DNA of 15,939 bases from Clostridia bacterium (GCA_017379815.1 JAFNVK010000109.1:1-15939); one strand, 5' to 3'. Numbered from the stretch's first letter, positions 6,775 through 14,637 are shown. Translations and numbers: made by a program. Notes: generated by a model not told the origin, from the letters alone.

Positions 6775-7932
6775 ATGAAGGGCAAACAGAGCGGTGAGCT
6801 TGCGGTAATCGCAATGCGCGGCTGCGAGCAATTCGCAGCAAACGTGGACAGCTATCTCAAGGACTGGCGCAGACATAGCAGCGCGGACGAGGATACCTTT
6901 ATCCTCTCGGCAGACTGCCCTCGCTTCAGCTCCGGTGAGGCAAAGGGAATCCTGCACGAATCGGCTCGTTCGAAGGACGTGTATATCATTTGTGACGTAT
7001 TCAACTACGGCGTCACCTACAAGATGTACGGCATGAACGTTCCCATGAGTCCGGACGATCACTATGCCGATCTGAAGCGCGTTATTGCCGCCATCGGTGG
7101 AAAGGCAAGACGCTTGACCGTCATTATGCCGATGCTTTACGAGGGACGTCAGCACAAGAAATCCAGCCGTGAGTCGCTCGACTGCGCACTCATGCTGCAG
7201 GAGCTGGTTGCCATGGGCGTTTCGAACATTCTTACCTTCGACGCACACGACTCCCGCATTTCCAATGCCATTCCGCTGGCAGGCTTTGATAACGTTCGCC
7301 CCACCTACCAGATGATCAAGGCGCTCTGCCGTGCCGTTCCGGACGTGCAGATCGACAAGGATCACATGGCCATCATCTCGCCCGACGAGGGTGCTATGGC
7401 GCGTTGCATGTATTACAGCTCCGTGCTTGGCCTTGACATCGGTATGTTCTATAAGAGAAGAAACTACTCCATCGTCATCAACGGACGCAACCCCATCGAG
7501 GCACACGAGTATCTCGGACAGGATCTGCACGGCAAGGACGTGATCGTCGTGGACGACATGATCTCCTCGGGCGAATCCATGCTCGACGTGTGCAAGCAGC
7601 TTAAGGAGAAGGGCGCCGAGCGCGTATTCTGCTTTGCTACCTTCGGTCTCTTTACCGACGGCTGCGACAAGTTCGATCAGGGCTACAAGGAGGGCGTCTT
7701 TGATAAGATCCTTTCCACCAACCTGGTCTACCGCCGTCCCGAGCTTGCAAGTAAGCCCTGGTTCGTGGAGGTCAACATGTGCAAGTACGTTGCCTACCTG
7801 ATCGACACGCTCAACAACGACGCGACCATCAGCACGCTGCTCAATCCCGTTCAGCGCATCCAGACTCTGATGGACAAGCACCGCAAGGCGCTGGCCAAGC
7901 AGATTAAGATCAATTTCGAAGAGGACAACTGA
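6775..7932 (+). CDS. prs: PRPP synthetase family protein (long clostridial form)
   Basis: A 385-residue protein, longer than the usual 310-320 of Prs. Prs makes 5-phosphoribosyl 1-diphosphate from ribose 5-phosphate and ATP for nucleotide, His and Trp synthesis. Family marks are LYEGRQHKKSSRESL (121-135), equal to the ATP-contact loop YARQDRK in standard enzymes, FDAHDSR (155-161), equal to DLHA with its metal-binding histidine, YKRRN (226-230), matching the catalytic flexible loop, and the PRPP loop VIVVDDMISSGES (256-268). An extra C-terminal segment (about 340-385) has no assigned role. ATG 6775 is chosen because AAAGGAG lies nine bases upstream; the 20-residue upstream in-frame extension lacks a site. 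Because several motifs are altered, activity as a true synthetase is likely but unproven. Confidence 0.8.
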   Translation: MKGKQSGELAVIAMRGCEQFAANVDSYLKDWRRHSSADEDTFILSADCPRFSSGEAKGILHESARSKDVYIICDVFNYGVTYKMYGMNVPMSPDDHYADLKRVIAAIGGKARRLTVIMPMLYEGRQHKKSSRESLDCALMLQELVAMGVSNILTFDAHDSRISNAIPLAGFDNVRPTYQMIKALCRAVPDVQIDKDHMAIISPDEGAMARCMYYSSVLGLDIGMFYKRRNYSIVINGRNPIEAHEYLGQDLHGKDVIVVDDMISSGESMLDVCKQLKEKGAERVFCFATFGLFTDGCDKFDQGYKEGVFDKILSTNLVYRRPELASKPWFVEVNMCKYVAYLIDTLNNDATISTLLNPVQRIQTLMDKHRKALAKQIKINFEEDN

Positions 7933-7948
7933 TCCCCGATAGGCTACT

Positions 7949-7985
7949 GCCGAGAGCAAGACGTAAGGCTTGCTCTCGGCTTTTT
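7949..7985 (+). terminator. Intrinsic terminator after prs
   Basis: A 12-bp perfect stem GCCGAGAGCAAG (7949-7960) / CTTGCTCTCGGC (7969-7980) with an 8-base loop and five T (7981-7985). It closes the rhaB-prs unit. Confidence 0.95.
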
Positions 7986-8092
7986 CTGAAAGAAAGCAAA
8001 AAAAGAGGACGGGGAAGGTCCAAAGGCAGGCTGCTTTTTGCGGTCTTGCGAGGTGATTTTCGAAATTATTTTACGCTTTTGCGAAAAAACAG

Positions 8093-8121
8093 TTGCTTTT
8101 TCGCGCGGAATATGATATGAT
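8093..8121 (+). promoter_or_regulatory. Sigma-A promoter of the divIVA-like gene
   Basis: A -35 TTGCTT (8093-8098) and a -10 TATGAT (8116-8121) are spaced 17 bp apart with a TGA extended -10. A second TATAAT at 8129-8134 lacks a -35. An inverted repeat GCGAAAAA (8081-8088) / TTTTTCGC (8097-8104) overlaps the -35 and may be an operator. The remainder of 7986-8080 is AT-rich with nothing else recognised. Confidence 0.7.
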
Positions 8122-8186
8122 AAGATTGTATAATTGGATACGGATCGGAAAGTGATCCCAAAATGAGAAATTCGGAGGACTTCATC

Positions 8187-8843
8187 ATGTCTGAAATTAC
8201 GGTTCAATTCAGAAACAAGCTGAATGGCTACGATAAGGCGGAGGTCGACCAGTTCGTCCGCGACGCCGAGGCCAAGCTGCAGGAAAAGGCGCTGGCTCTG
8301 GCCACGCTGCAGCAGCAGGTCGTCGAGCTTGAGGCCAGACTGAACAAGATCACCGGTAACGATGAGTCGGTCGAGGAAAAGCTTGAGCTTTACGATAAGC
8401 TGATGAAGAAAATGGACGGTGACTACAACAACCTCCTCGCGCCCGCCGTTGCTAAGGCAAAGGCCATTGAGGAAAAGGCACAGAAGGAGTATGAGATCCG
8501 CATGGATCAGGCCCGTTGCACTGCGGAGGGCATTTATGCCGAGGCCGCAGACCGCATCGCAGACGTTGTGGATGCCAATATGGACAGACTCTACGGCCTT
8601 CTGGATCAGTTTATCTACTCCAAGACCCTGGTCGGCCGCGTGCAGACCTTCATCAAGGATTGCAAGCTGCTCAAGGGTAAGGTCAGCATCGTTGCCGGAA
8701 ATGCTAAGACGCTTCCCGCACGCATCAAGGTCGGGGTGCAGAACACCTACTCCGCCGCAAAGGCTAAGGTCCGCGCAGTCGTGGATTCCTATAAGGATGC
8801 CGTTGCAGAGGCGGATGCCGAGGCAGAGGTCGAGGCAGAATAA
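8187..8843 (+). CDS. divIVA: DivIVA-domain protein
   Basis: A 218-residue protein. The N-terminal FRNKLNGYDKAEVDQFV (8-24) is the DivIVA membrane-curvature-binding motif (hydrophobic F, GYD, then EVD-F), followed by heptad-rich coiled coil (about 26-57, resuming near 85-125) and an acidic Ala/Glu tail. DivIVA proteins collect at strongly curved membrane, at division septa and poles, and recruit division, chromosome-anchoring or wall-synthesis partners. The 8187 start has GGAGG eight bases upstream; an ATG 24 bases earlier has none. The middle and C-terminal parts are not typical of B. subtilis DivIVA, so the partner may differ. It has its own promoter and lacks a terminator before the XRE gene 42 bases downstream, suggesting an operon. 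Confidence 0.85.
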   Translation: MSEITVQFRNKLNGYDKAEVDQFVRDAEAKLQEKALALATLQQQVVELEARLNKITGNDESVEEKLELYDKLMKKMDGDYNNLLAPAVAKAKAIEEKAQKEYEIRMDQARCTAEGIYAEAADRIADVVDANMDRLYGLLDQFIYSKTLVGRVQTFIKDCKLLKGKVSIVAGNAKTLPARIKVGVQNTYSAAKAKVRAVVDSYKDAVAEADAEAEVEAE

Positions 8844-8885
8844 CCGTTTCGAGATACGGGAGTTAAGGAAGGAAGATTCGTTCTC

Positions 8886-9770
8886 ATGAGCATCGGAGAA
8901 AAAATTCGTGAATTGCGCGTGGCCAAGCTGATGACACAGGCCGAGCTTGCCGGCACGCAGATCACGCGGAATATGTTGAGCTGCATTGAGAACGGATCTG
9001 CCAATCCTTCGCTTTCTACCGTGCTTTACATTGCGGGGCGCCTCAACGTTCCCGCAGGCTTTCTGCTGGCTGAGGAGGGGGACGAAGCCCTCTACCGCAA
9101 GATGCAGGGCTTTTCCAATATCAAGCGTGCGTACACGGCAGGGGATCTGCGAGGATGCCGAAGCCTGTGTATTTCGGCTTGTCCGCAAGCGGATGACGAG
9201 ATCGGCTTGCTGCTCGCCAGCTGCGACGTCGGTATCGCAGAGGAGGAATTCTGGGCAGGCAGGCTTCGCTCGGCATGCCGCTTTTTTGACGAGGCACTTT
9301 CCTATGCGGACAAGACCATGTATCCCACCGATCAGCTTGAAGCGAGGGTGAGCGTCTATTTCCGCTATATGCGCCGCATCTCGCCAACGCTCTATTCGGA
9401 TTTTTTAGACGAGGAAAAGCAGCCCGCGTTTTTCTGGAGCTCTCCTTTTTCGGCTTACGTGGATACGCTTGATGCGTTGGATGACGGAGACGCTTTGTCT
9501 GCCGAGCGCTATCTGGAGAGTGCGGAGGGAGGCAGCTTCTTCGCTTCGCACGTTCGCATCCGCTTGCAAATGGAGCGCGGCGAGTATCGGGAGGCCAAGG
9601 AGGCACTTCTCACGCTTTTGCAGGCCGAGGAGCTTCTGCGTGAGGTCGAGCTGTATACGGTCCTTTGCGAGCTTGAGATCGCCTGCCGCGAGACCGAGGA
9701 TTTTAAGGGGGCCTACCGTTACGCCAATGAAAAGCTTCAGGCGCTGGAGCATTTGCTCAAGGAATTTTAA
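8886..9770 (+). CDS. XRE-family regulator with helical (TPR-like) C-terminal region
   Basis: A 294-residue protein. Residues about 4-60 are an HTH_3/Cro-CI domain (IGEKIRELRVAKLMTQAELA, then ITRNMLSCIENGSANPS, then LYIAGRLNVPAGFLL). Residues about 75-294 are helical and repeat-like, with alternating segments such as RSACRFFDEALSYA, GDALSAERYLESA, GEYREAKEALLTLL and DFKGAYRYANEKLQAL, resembling tetratricopeptide repeats. This layout is that of Rgg/PlcR/RRNPP-type regulators, which often bind short peptides, and also of other XRE-TPR regulators. AAGGAAGGA (8865-8873) lies 12 bases upstream of the ATG, a rather long spacing. It is probably co-transcribed with the DivIVA gene and ended by the terminator right after its stop. 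The target and ligand are unknown. Confidence 0.85.
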   Translation: MSIGEKIRELRVAKLMTQAELAGTQITRNMLSCIENGSANPSLSTVLYIAGRLNVPAGFLLAEEGDEALYRKMQGFSNIKRAYTAGDLRGCRSLCISACPQADDEIGLLLASCDVGIAEEEFWAGRLRSACRFFDEALSYADKTMYPTDQLEARVSVYFRYMRRISPTLYSDFLDEEKQPAFFWSSPFSAYVDTLDALDDGDALSAERYLESAEGGSFFASHVRIRLQMERGEYREAKEALLTLLQAEELLREVELYTVLCELEIACRETEDFKGAYRYANEKLQALEHLLKEF

Positions 9771-9796
9771 GAACGCCCGTCGGGCGTTCTTTTTTT
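9771..9796 (+). terminator. Intrinsic terminator after the XRE gene
   Basis: GAACGCCC (9771-9778) pairs with GGGCGTTC (9782-9789) around a 3-base loop, followed by seven T (9790-9796). It begins at the base after the stop codon. Confidence 0.93.
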
Positions 9797-9817
9797 GCTC
9801 TTTTCGGAGCAAAAAAA
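9790..9817. repeat. 11-bp inverted repeat overlapping the terminator T-tract
   Basis: TTTTTTTGCTC (9790-9800) and GAGCAAAAAAA (9807-9817) are perfect inverted arms around TTTTCG. The left arm uses the U-tract of the preceding terminator, so the two structures share bases. It lies 24 bases upstream of the ddh -35 box and could also act as an operator. Confidence 0.6.
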
Positions 9818-9840
9818 CAGATATTTTTGCAAAAAAAGGA

Positions 9841-9869
9841 TTGAAAAAGCAGACGCGCTGTGCTATAAT
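9841..9869 (+). promoter_or_regulatory. Strong sigma-A promoter of ddh
   Basis: TTGAAA (9841-9846), 17 bp, TATAAT (9864-9869), with TGC extended -10. It lies about 45 bases before the ddh start. Confidence 0.9.
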
Positions 9870-9914
9870 AAACACCGATGATGCGAGGATGCATCTTGAA
9901 AGGGTGGTCATGCT

Positions 9915-10898
9915 ATGGCAATTCGGATCGGCATTTTTGGATATGGAAATCTTGGCCGCGGCGTGGAATGCGCCATTCGGCAAAACCCGGATATGGAGCT
10001 TGTTGCCGTCTTTACCCGACGCGATCCGCAAACGGTAAAAACGGTGGGAGACGTGCGCGTTCTCCCGTCGGATATAGCCCCGGAAATGAAGGACCGGATC
10101 GACGTGATGATCCTCTGCGGCGGAAGCGCCAAGGATCTTCCCGTACAGACGCCCGAGTTGGCCAAGCACTTTCACGTGGTGGATAGCTTTGACACGCACG
10201 CGCGCATTCCCGAGCATTTTGCAAACGTGGACGCCTCTGCAAGAGAGGGTGGCCGCGTGGCGGTCATCTCGGTCGGCTGGGATCCCGGAATGTTTTCTCT
10301 TAACCGTCTCTATGCCAATGCGATCCTGCCGGAGGGCACGGACTATACCTTCTGGGGCAAGGGCGTGAGCCAGGGGCATTCGGATGCGATCCGCCGCATT
10401 GAGGGCGTGCTTGACGCCAAGCAGTACACCATTCCCGTAGAGGAGGCTCTGCGCGCGGTAAGAGCAGGGGAAAATCCCACGCTCACGGCCAGAGAGAAGC
10501 ATCTGCGCGAATGCTTCGTTGTGGCAAAGGAGGGTGCGGACAAGGCGCGCATCGAGCGCGAGATCTGCGAGATGCCGCATTACTTTGCCGACTACGATAC
10601 CACGGTACACTTCATCTCTCTTGAGGAGCTCAAGCGGGAGCACGGCGGCATTCCGCACGGCGGAACCGTGATCCGCTCCGGAAGGACCGGCGCTGAAGGA
10701 GAGAACCGCCACGTCATCGAATATAGCCTCAAGCTGGACTCCAACCCCGAGTTTACCGCATCGGTCCTTGTGGCCTACGCCCGTGCGGCGTATCGCATGA
10801 GCCTTGAGGGGCAGTGCGGCTGCAAGACGGTTTTGGATATTCCTCCCGCTTATCTCAGCGCGTGCGATGCCGACGAGCTTCGCCGCCGCTTGCTTTGA
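9915..10898 (+). CDS. ddh: meso-diaminopimelate D-dehydrogenase
   Basis: A 327-residue protein matching the family length of about 326. It reversibly aminates L-tetrahydrodipicolinate with NADPH and ammonia to meso-diaminopimelate, a one-step branch supplying lysine and DAP for peptidoglycan. Residues 6-16 (GIFGYGNLGRG) form the dinucleotide-binding glycine loop, and the RR after VAVFT (30-36) fits NADP preference. CGGSAKDLP (68-76), VDSFDTHARIP (89-99) and SVGWDPGMFS (115-124) are conserved substrate-site segments, and the C-terminal NPEFTASVLVAYARAA is typical. An AAAGGGTGG site precedes the ATG by seven bases; the ATG at 9910 is in another frame. First gene of an operon with trmO. Confidence 0.95.
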   Translation: MAIRIGIFGYGNLGRGVECAIRQNPDMELVAVFTRRDPQTVKTVGDVRVLPSDIAPEMKDRIDVMILCGGSAKDLPVQTPELAKHFHVVDSFDTHARIPEHFANVDASAREGGRVAVISVGWDPGMFSLNRLYANAILPEGTDYTFWGKGVSQGHSDAIRRIEGVLDAKQYTIPVEEALRAVRAGENPTLTAREKHLRECFVVAKEGADKARIEREICEMPHYFADYDTTVHFISLEELKREHGGIPHGGTVIRSGRTGAEGENRHVIEYSLKLDSNPEFTASVLVAYARAAYRMSLEGQCGCKTVLDIPPAYLSACDADELRRRLL

Positions 10899-10901
10899 GC
10901 C

Positions 10902-11585
10902 ATGGCCGAGAAGCTGGAGATCATTGCGCGCATCCGATCGGATTTTCCCACCAAGTTTGGTATTCCGCGCCAGAGCGGACTGGTCAAGGAGCTTAAGGCA
11001 GAGGTCGTGATGGAGCCTGCCTACCGCGATCCCGCCGCGTTTCGCGGATTGGAGGGCTTTTCGCATATCTGGCTGATCTGGAATTTTTCACAGGTCGAGC
11101 GAGAGGGCTGGTCGGCGGCGGTAACGCCTCCGCGCCTTGGCGGAAAGAAGCGCATGGGCGTCTTTGCCACGCGCTCGCCCTTCCGCCCAAATCCCATCGG
11201 TCTTTCCTGTGTTCGTCTTGACGAGATCGTCTACGATGACCGCCGCGGAACCGTTCTGCGCGTTTCGGGCGCCGACCTGATGGACGGCACGCCCATTTAC
11301 GACATCAAGCCCTACCTTCCGCTTTCGGATTGCCGTCCCGACGCCCGTGCGGGCTTTGCCGAGGAGACGGCGGAGGATCATCTTGAGGTGGTCTTTCCCA
11401 AGGCACTCTCCGACCTGATCCCCGAGGATCGCCTTGGCGGACTGATCGCCGCTCTGCGCGGAGATCCGCGTCCCGCCTACCAGAACGATCCCGATCGGGA
11501 ATACGGCTTTTACTTCATGCATTTCGACGTCCGCTTCCGTGTGGTGGATAACGTATTGACCGTTACCGAGATCGAGGTGCGCTAA
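10902..11585 (+). CDS. trmO: tRNA (N6-threonylcarbamoyladenosine37-N6)-methyltransferase TrmO
   Basis: A 227-residue TsaA/YaeB family protein. TrmO methylates t6A37 in certain threonine tRNAs using S-adenosylmethionine and has an unusual single-sheet beta-barrel fold. Key motifs are FSHIWLIWNF (53-62), PPRLGGKKRMGVFATRSPFR (76-95) and the family signature RSPFRPNPIGLS (91-102), followed by GADLMDGTPIYDIKPYL. The ATG is only three bases after the ddh stop with no Shine-Dalgarno sequence, so translation probably depends on coupling to ddh. Both genes are in the same frame, separated by a TGA and one GCC codon. The link to ddh is positional only. Confidence 0.93.
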   Translation: MAEKLEIIARIRSDFPTKFGIPRQSGLVKELKAEVVMEPAYRDPAAFRGLEGFSHIWLIWNFSQVEREGWSAAVTPPRLGGKKRMGVFATRSPFRPNPIGLSCVRLDEIVYDDRRGTVLRVSGADLMDGTPIYDIKPYLPLSDCRPDARAGFAEETAEDHLEVVFPKALSDLIPEDRLGGLIAALRGDPRPAYQNDPDREYGFYFMHFDVRFRVVDNVLTVTEIEVR

Positions 11586-11600
11586 TCCTAAAAAAAGAAG

Positions 11601-11639
11601 ATCTGCACCCGTGCTTTTTGCGGCAGGTGCAGATTTTTT
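11601..11639 (+). terminator. Intrinsic terminator after trmO
   Basis: ATCTGCACC (11601-11609) pairs with GGTGCAGAT (11626-11634), enclosing a 16-base loop, with T at 11634-11639. The T-tract is one base away from the -35 box of the next promoter. Confidence 0.85.
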
Positions 11640-11640
11640 C

Positions 11641-11669
11641 TTGACAGAGAGAGCAAAGTGTGATATAAT
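11641..11669 (+). promoter_or_regulatory. Consensus sigma-A promoter of rsuA-tex
   Basis: A perfect TTGACA (11641-11646), 17 bp, a perfect TATAAT (11664-11669), plus a TGA extended -10. This is the best-matching promoter in the window and implies strong constitutive transcription. Confidence 0.95.
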
Positions 11670-11703
11670 AATATAGTTAGAATTTTTTCAAGGAGGGAAT
11701 CGG

Positions 11704-12423
11704 ATGCGACTGGACAAAATGCTTTCGGAATGCGGTATTGCCACCCGAAGCGAGACGGCACGCGCAGCACGTGCAGGCAAAATCACGGTCAATGGGCTGC
11801 CCGTTTCCCGCCCCGACTGCAAGGTGGATCCCGAGAAGGACGAGGTCTTCTATTGCGGCGTGCGCGCCGTGTACCAAAGGTTTCTCTATCTGATGCTCAA
11901 CAAGCCTGACGGATACGTCAGCGCGACCGAGGACGGGAGAGACCCGACGGTACTGGAGCTGTTGCCCGAGGAGTACCGCACGCGCGGGCTTTTTCCCTGC
12001 GGCAGACTGGATAAGCACACGCTTGGCCTGATGCTGCTGACCAACGACGGCGTTCTCTCACACCGCCTGCTCGCCCCGAAAAGCCACGTCACAAAGACCT
12101 ATGCCTTCCGCGTAAAGTTTCCGCTTTCCGAGGAGGACGTGACCTCTCTTGAGGGAGGCGTGGATATCGGCGGCTACCTCACCAAGCCCTGCACGGTCGA
12201 GCTGACCGATCCAAAAGAGGGCTATATTTCCATTACGGAGGGGAAGTACCACCAGATCAAGCTGATGCTGCAGGCGGTACACAACCAGATCACGTATCTG
12301 GAGCGCGTCTCCTTCGGTCCCTTGACCCTTGACCCGTCTCTTGCGCGCGGCGAATGGCGTCCTCTTACCGAGGAGGAGCTGAAGACCCTGCAAAAAGAGG
12401 CGCGGATGCCCGAAAATCCATAA
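11704..12423 (+). CDS. rsuA: 16S rRNA pseudouridine synthase, RsuA family
   Basis: A 239-residue protein. Residues about 1-48 are an S4 RNA-binding domain (MRLDKMLSECGIATRSE, GKITVNG), followed by the pseudouridine synthase domain with KPDGYVSAT (67-75) and the catalytic motif GRLDKHTLGLMLLTNDG (100-116), where D103 is the nucleophile. RsuA isomerises U516 of 16S rRNA. Close relatives RluB/E/F act on 23S rRNA, so the site is inferred from the short S4-linked form. A strong AAGGAGG (11690-11696) precedes the ATG, and tex starts 21 bases after the stop, giving an operon driven by the consensus promoter. Confidence 0.9.
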   Translation: MRLDKMLSECGIATRSETARAARAGKITVNGLPVSRPDCKVDPEKDEVFYCGVRAVYQRFLYLMLNKPDGYVSATEDGRDPTVLELLPEEYRTRGLFPCGRLDKHTLGLMLLTNDGVLSHRLLAPKSHVTKTYAFRVKFPLSEEDVTSLEGGVDIGGYLTKPCTVELTDPKEGYISITEGKYHQIKLMLQAVHNQITYLERVSFGPLTLDPSLARGEWRPLTEEELKTLQKEARMPENP

Positions 12424-12444
12424 CAGAAAGGATCTCTATCATTC

Positions 12445-14607
12445 ATGAACATTCTCGAACGGCTCGCCCAAGAGTTTCATCTTAAGCTTGAGCAGGTCGA
12501 AAAGACCGTTGCTCTGATCGACGAGGGAAATACCATTCCGTTTATTGCCCGTTACCGTAAGGAGGTCACGGGAAGCCTGGACGACAACGTCCTGCGTGAT
12601 CTGAACGACCGCCTCAACTTCCTGCGCAACATCGAAAAGCGCAAGCAGGAGGTCTCGGATCTGATCACCGCGCAGGAGAAGATGACGCCCGAGATCCAGG
12701 CGGCCATCGACGCGGCGCAGACCATCACCGAGGTGGACGATATCTACCGTCCCTTCCGTCCGCACCGCAAGACCCGTGCCTCTGTGGCAAGAGAGAAGGG
12801 CCTTGAGGAGCTGGCTAAGCTGATCTATGCGCAACAGACCTCCTACGATCCCGCGATCGAGGTAGCGGCAGAGGCCTTTATCAATGAGGAGAAGGGTGTT
12901 CTCTCGGTTGAGGAAGCCATTCAAGGCGCAAAGGACATCATCGCCGAGGAGGTGTCGGACAACGCCGAGTTCCGCAAGGAGCTTCGCCGTCTGACCTTTG
13001 AGTTCGGCCTTCTTTCCACCAAGCAGGCCAAGGAGGAGGATTCGGTCTACGCGCAGTATTACGCGTACAGCGAGCCCCTCAAAAAGGTGCTTCCGCACCG
13101 CGTTCTCGCCATCAACCGCGGCGAGAAGGAGGATTTCCTCAAGGTGAACATCACCGTTGCGACCGAGATCGTGCTCAATTATCTCTTCTCGCAGACCCTG
13201 CTCAACAACGGCAGCCCCGCAGAGAAGTACGTTTCCGCCGCAGTGATGGATAGCTACGACCGTCTGATCGCACCTTCCATCGAGCGCGAGATCCGAAACG
13301 ACATCTTTGATCAGGCCAGCGAGGGCGCGATCAAGCTCTTTGCGGACAACCTGAGCCATCTGCTGATGCAATCCCCCCTCAAGGGCAAGACCGTTCTCGG
13401 CTTTGATCCCGGATACGCACACGGCTGTAAGCTTGCCGTGGTGGACAAGACGGGCAAGGTCGTGGATACGGCCGTGATCTATCCCGTCAAGCCCCGCGAG
13501 GAGATCGAAAAGAGTAAATCCATCATCAAGCGCTTGATCTCCCGCCACAGGGTGGACGTGATCGCCATCGGTAACGGAACCGCCTCCAAGGAGAGCGAGA
13601 TCTTTATTGCCGGGCTTTTGCGCGAGATCCCCGAGAGCGTCAAGTATATCGTGGTCAGCGAGGCAGGCGCATCCATTTATTCCGCCTCCAAGCTTGCCGC
13701 CGAGGAGTTTCCGGAGTTTGACGTTATGCAGAGAAGCGCAGTCTCCATTGCAAGACGTCTGCAGGATCCTCTGGCCGAGCTGATCAAGATCGATCCCAAG
13801 GGCATTGGCGTCGGCCAGTACCAGCACGACATGAAGCAGGCGCGCCTGGACGAGGCTCTGGGCGGCGTGGTGGAGGATTGCGTCAACGCGGTCGGTGTGG
13901 ACGTCAACACAGCCTCCTATTCCTTGCTTTCCTATATTTCGGGCATCAACGTTACCTCCGCGCGCAACATCGTCAAGTACCGCGAGGAGAACGGCGAATT
14001 TTCCTCTCGCGCTCAGCTGCTCAAGGTGCCGCGCATCGGTGCCAAGGCCTTTGAGCAGGCCGCAGGCTTTTTGCGCGTGCCGGGAGGGAAGGAGATCTTT
14101 GACAATACCGGCGTTCACCCCGAGTCCTACGAGGCAGCCGCAGGCCTTCTGCAGATGTTCGGCTACACCAAGGAGGACGTGGCAGAAAGCAACCTCAAGG
14201 ATCTTGGCACCAAGGTGCAGGGCGCAGGCTTTTCCAAGGTTGCCGAGGCTCTTGGCATCGGCGTGCCCACGCTGAAGGATATCGTCTCCGAGCTCGAAAA
14301 GCCCGGACGGGATATCCGCGATACGCTTCCGCCTCCCGTCCTGCGTGACGATATCCTCAGTCTGGAGGATCTGAAGCCGGATATGGAGCTGACGGGCACC
14401 GTGCGCAACGTCATTGACTTCGGTGCGTTCGTGGACATCGGCGTGCACCAGGACGGTCTCGTCCATATCTCCCAGCTTTCGGATCGCTTCGTCAAGCACC
14501 CCTCGGCCGTGGTCAAGGTGGGCGACGTGGTCAAGGTTCGCGTCCTGAGCGTTGACGTTCCCAAGAAGCGCATCTCGCTGACGATGAAGTCCAAATCCAA
14601 GGCTTGA
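12445..14607 (+). CDS. tex: Tex family RNA-binding transcription accessory protein
   Basis: A 720-residue protein with the complete Tex layout: N-terminal helical HTH region (from MNILERLAQEF; IPFIARYRKE at 31-40, DDIYRPFRPHRKTRA at 98-112), YqgF/RNase H-like domain (GFDPGYAHGCKLAVVDKTGK from 319), helix-hairpin-helix region (about 495-555: ISGINVTSARNIVKY, then LLKVPRIGAKAFEQAAGF), and a C-terminal S1 domain (about 647-716: GTVRNVIDFGAFVDIG, then DGLVHISQLSDRFV). Tex binds nucleic acid and is linked to transcription elongation and RNA stability; it is broadly conserved. GAAAGGA (12426-12432) is 12 bases before the start. It follows rsuA in one operon; no GC-rich terminator is visible after it. 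Confidence 0.95.
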   Translation: MNILERLAQEFHLKLEQVEKTVALIDEGNTIPFIARYRKEVTGSLDDNVLRDLNDRLNFLRNIEKRKQEVSDLITAQEKMTPEIQAAIDAAQTITEVDDIYRPFRPHRKTRASVAREKGLEELAKLIYAQQTSYDPAIEVAAEAFINEEKGVLSVEEAIQGAKDIIAEEVSDNAEFRKELRRLTFEFGLLSTKQAKEEDSVYAQYYAYSEPLKKVLPHRVLAINRGEKEDFLKVNITVATEIVLNYLFSQTLLNNGSPAEKYVSAAVMDSYDRLIAPSIEREIRNDIFDQASEGAIKLFADNLSHLLMQSPLKGKTVLGFDPGYAHGCKLAVVDKTGKVVDTAVIYPVKPREEIEKSKSIIKRLISRHRVDVIAIGNGTASKESEIFIAGLLREIPESVKYIVVSEAGASIYSASKLAAEEFPEFDVMQRSAVSIARRLQDPLAELIKIDPKGIGVGQYQHDMKQARLDEALGGVVEDCVNAVGVDVNTASYSLLSYISGINVTSARNIVKYREENGEFSSRAQLLKVPRIGAKAFEQAAGFLRVPGGKEIFDNTGVHPESYEAAAGLLQMFGYTKEDVAESNLKDLGTKVQGAGFSKVAEALGIGVPTLKDIVSELEKPGRDIRDTLPPPVLRDDILSLEDLKPDMELTGTVRNVIDFGAFVDIGVHQDGLVHISQLSDRFVKHPSAVVKVGDVVKVRVLSVDVPKKRISLTMKSKSKA

Positions 14608-14621
14608 TTTTCATCTTTTGG

Positions 14622-14637
14622 TTTTAATATATTAAAA
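14622..14637. repeat. 16-bp AT-only palindrome after tex
   Basis: TTTTAATATATTAAAA is a perfect palindrome 15 bases past the tex stop. A wider pair of arms, TTTTGGTTTT (14616-14625) and AAAACCAAAA (14661-14670), overlaps it. It is too AT-rich for a classical terminator and may be a weak 3' structure or a binding site. Confidence 0.5.

Noticed and set aside
9405..11066. A 553-codon minus-strand open frame across the XRE-ddh junction
   Set aside because: It runs through a terminator and promoter on the opposite strand and across three recognised genes. Low-complexity, no domain seen.
12439..14499. A long open frame (686 codons) on the minus strand opposite tex
   Set aside because: It is the antisense of a fully recognisable Tex protein. 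Its translation lacks any known domain, and it has no ribosome binding site. Codon bias of the tex gene explains the absence of stops.
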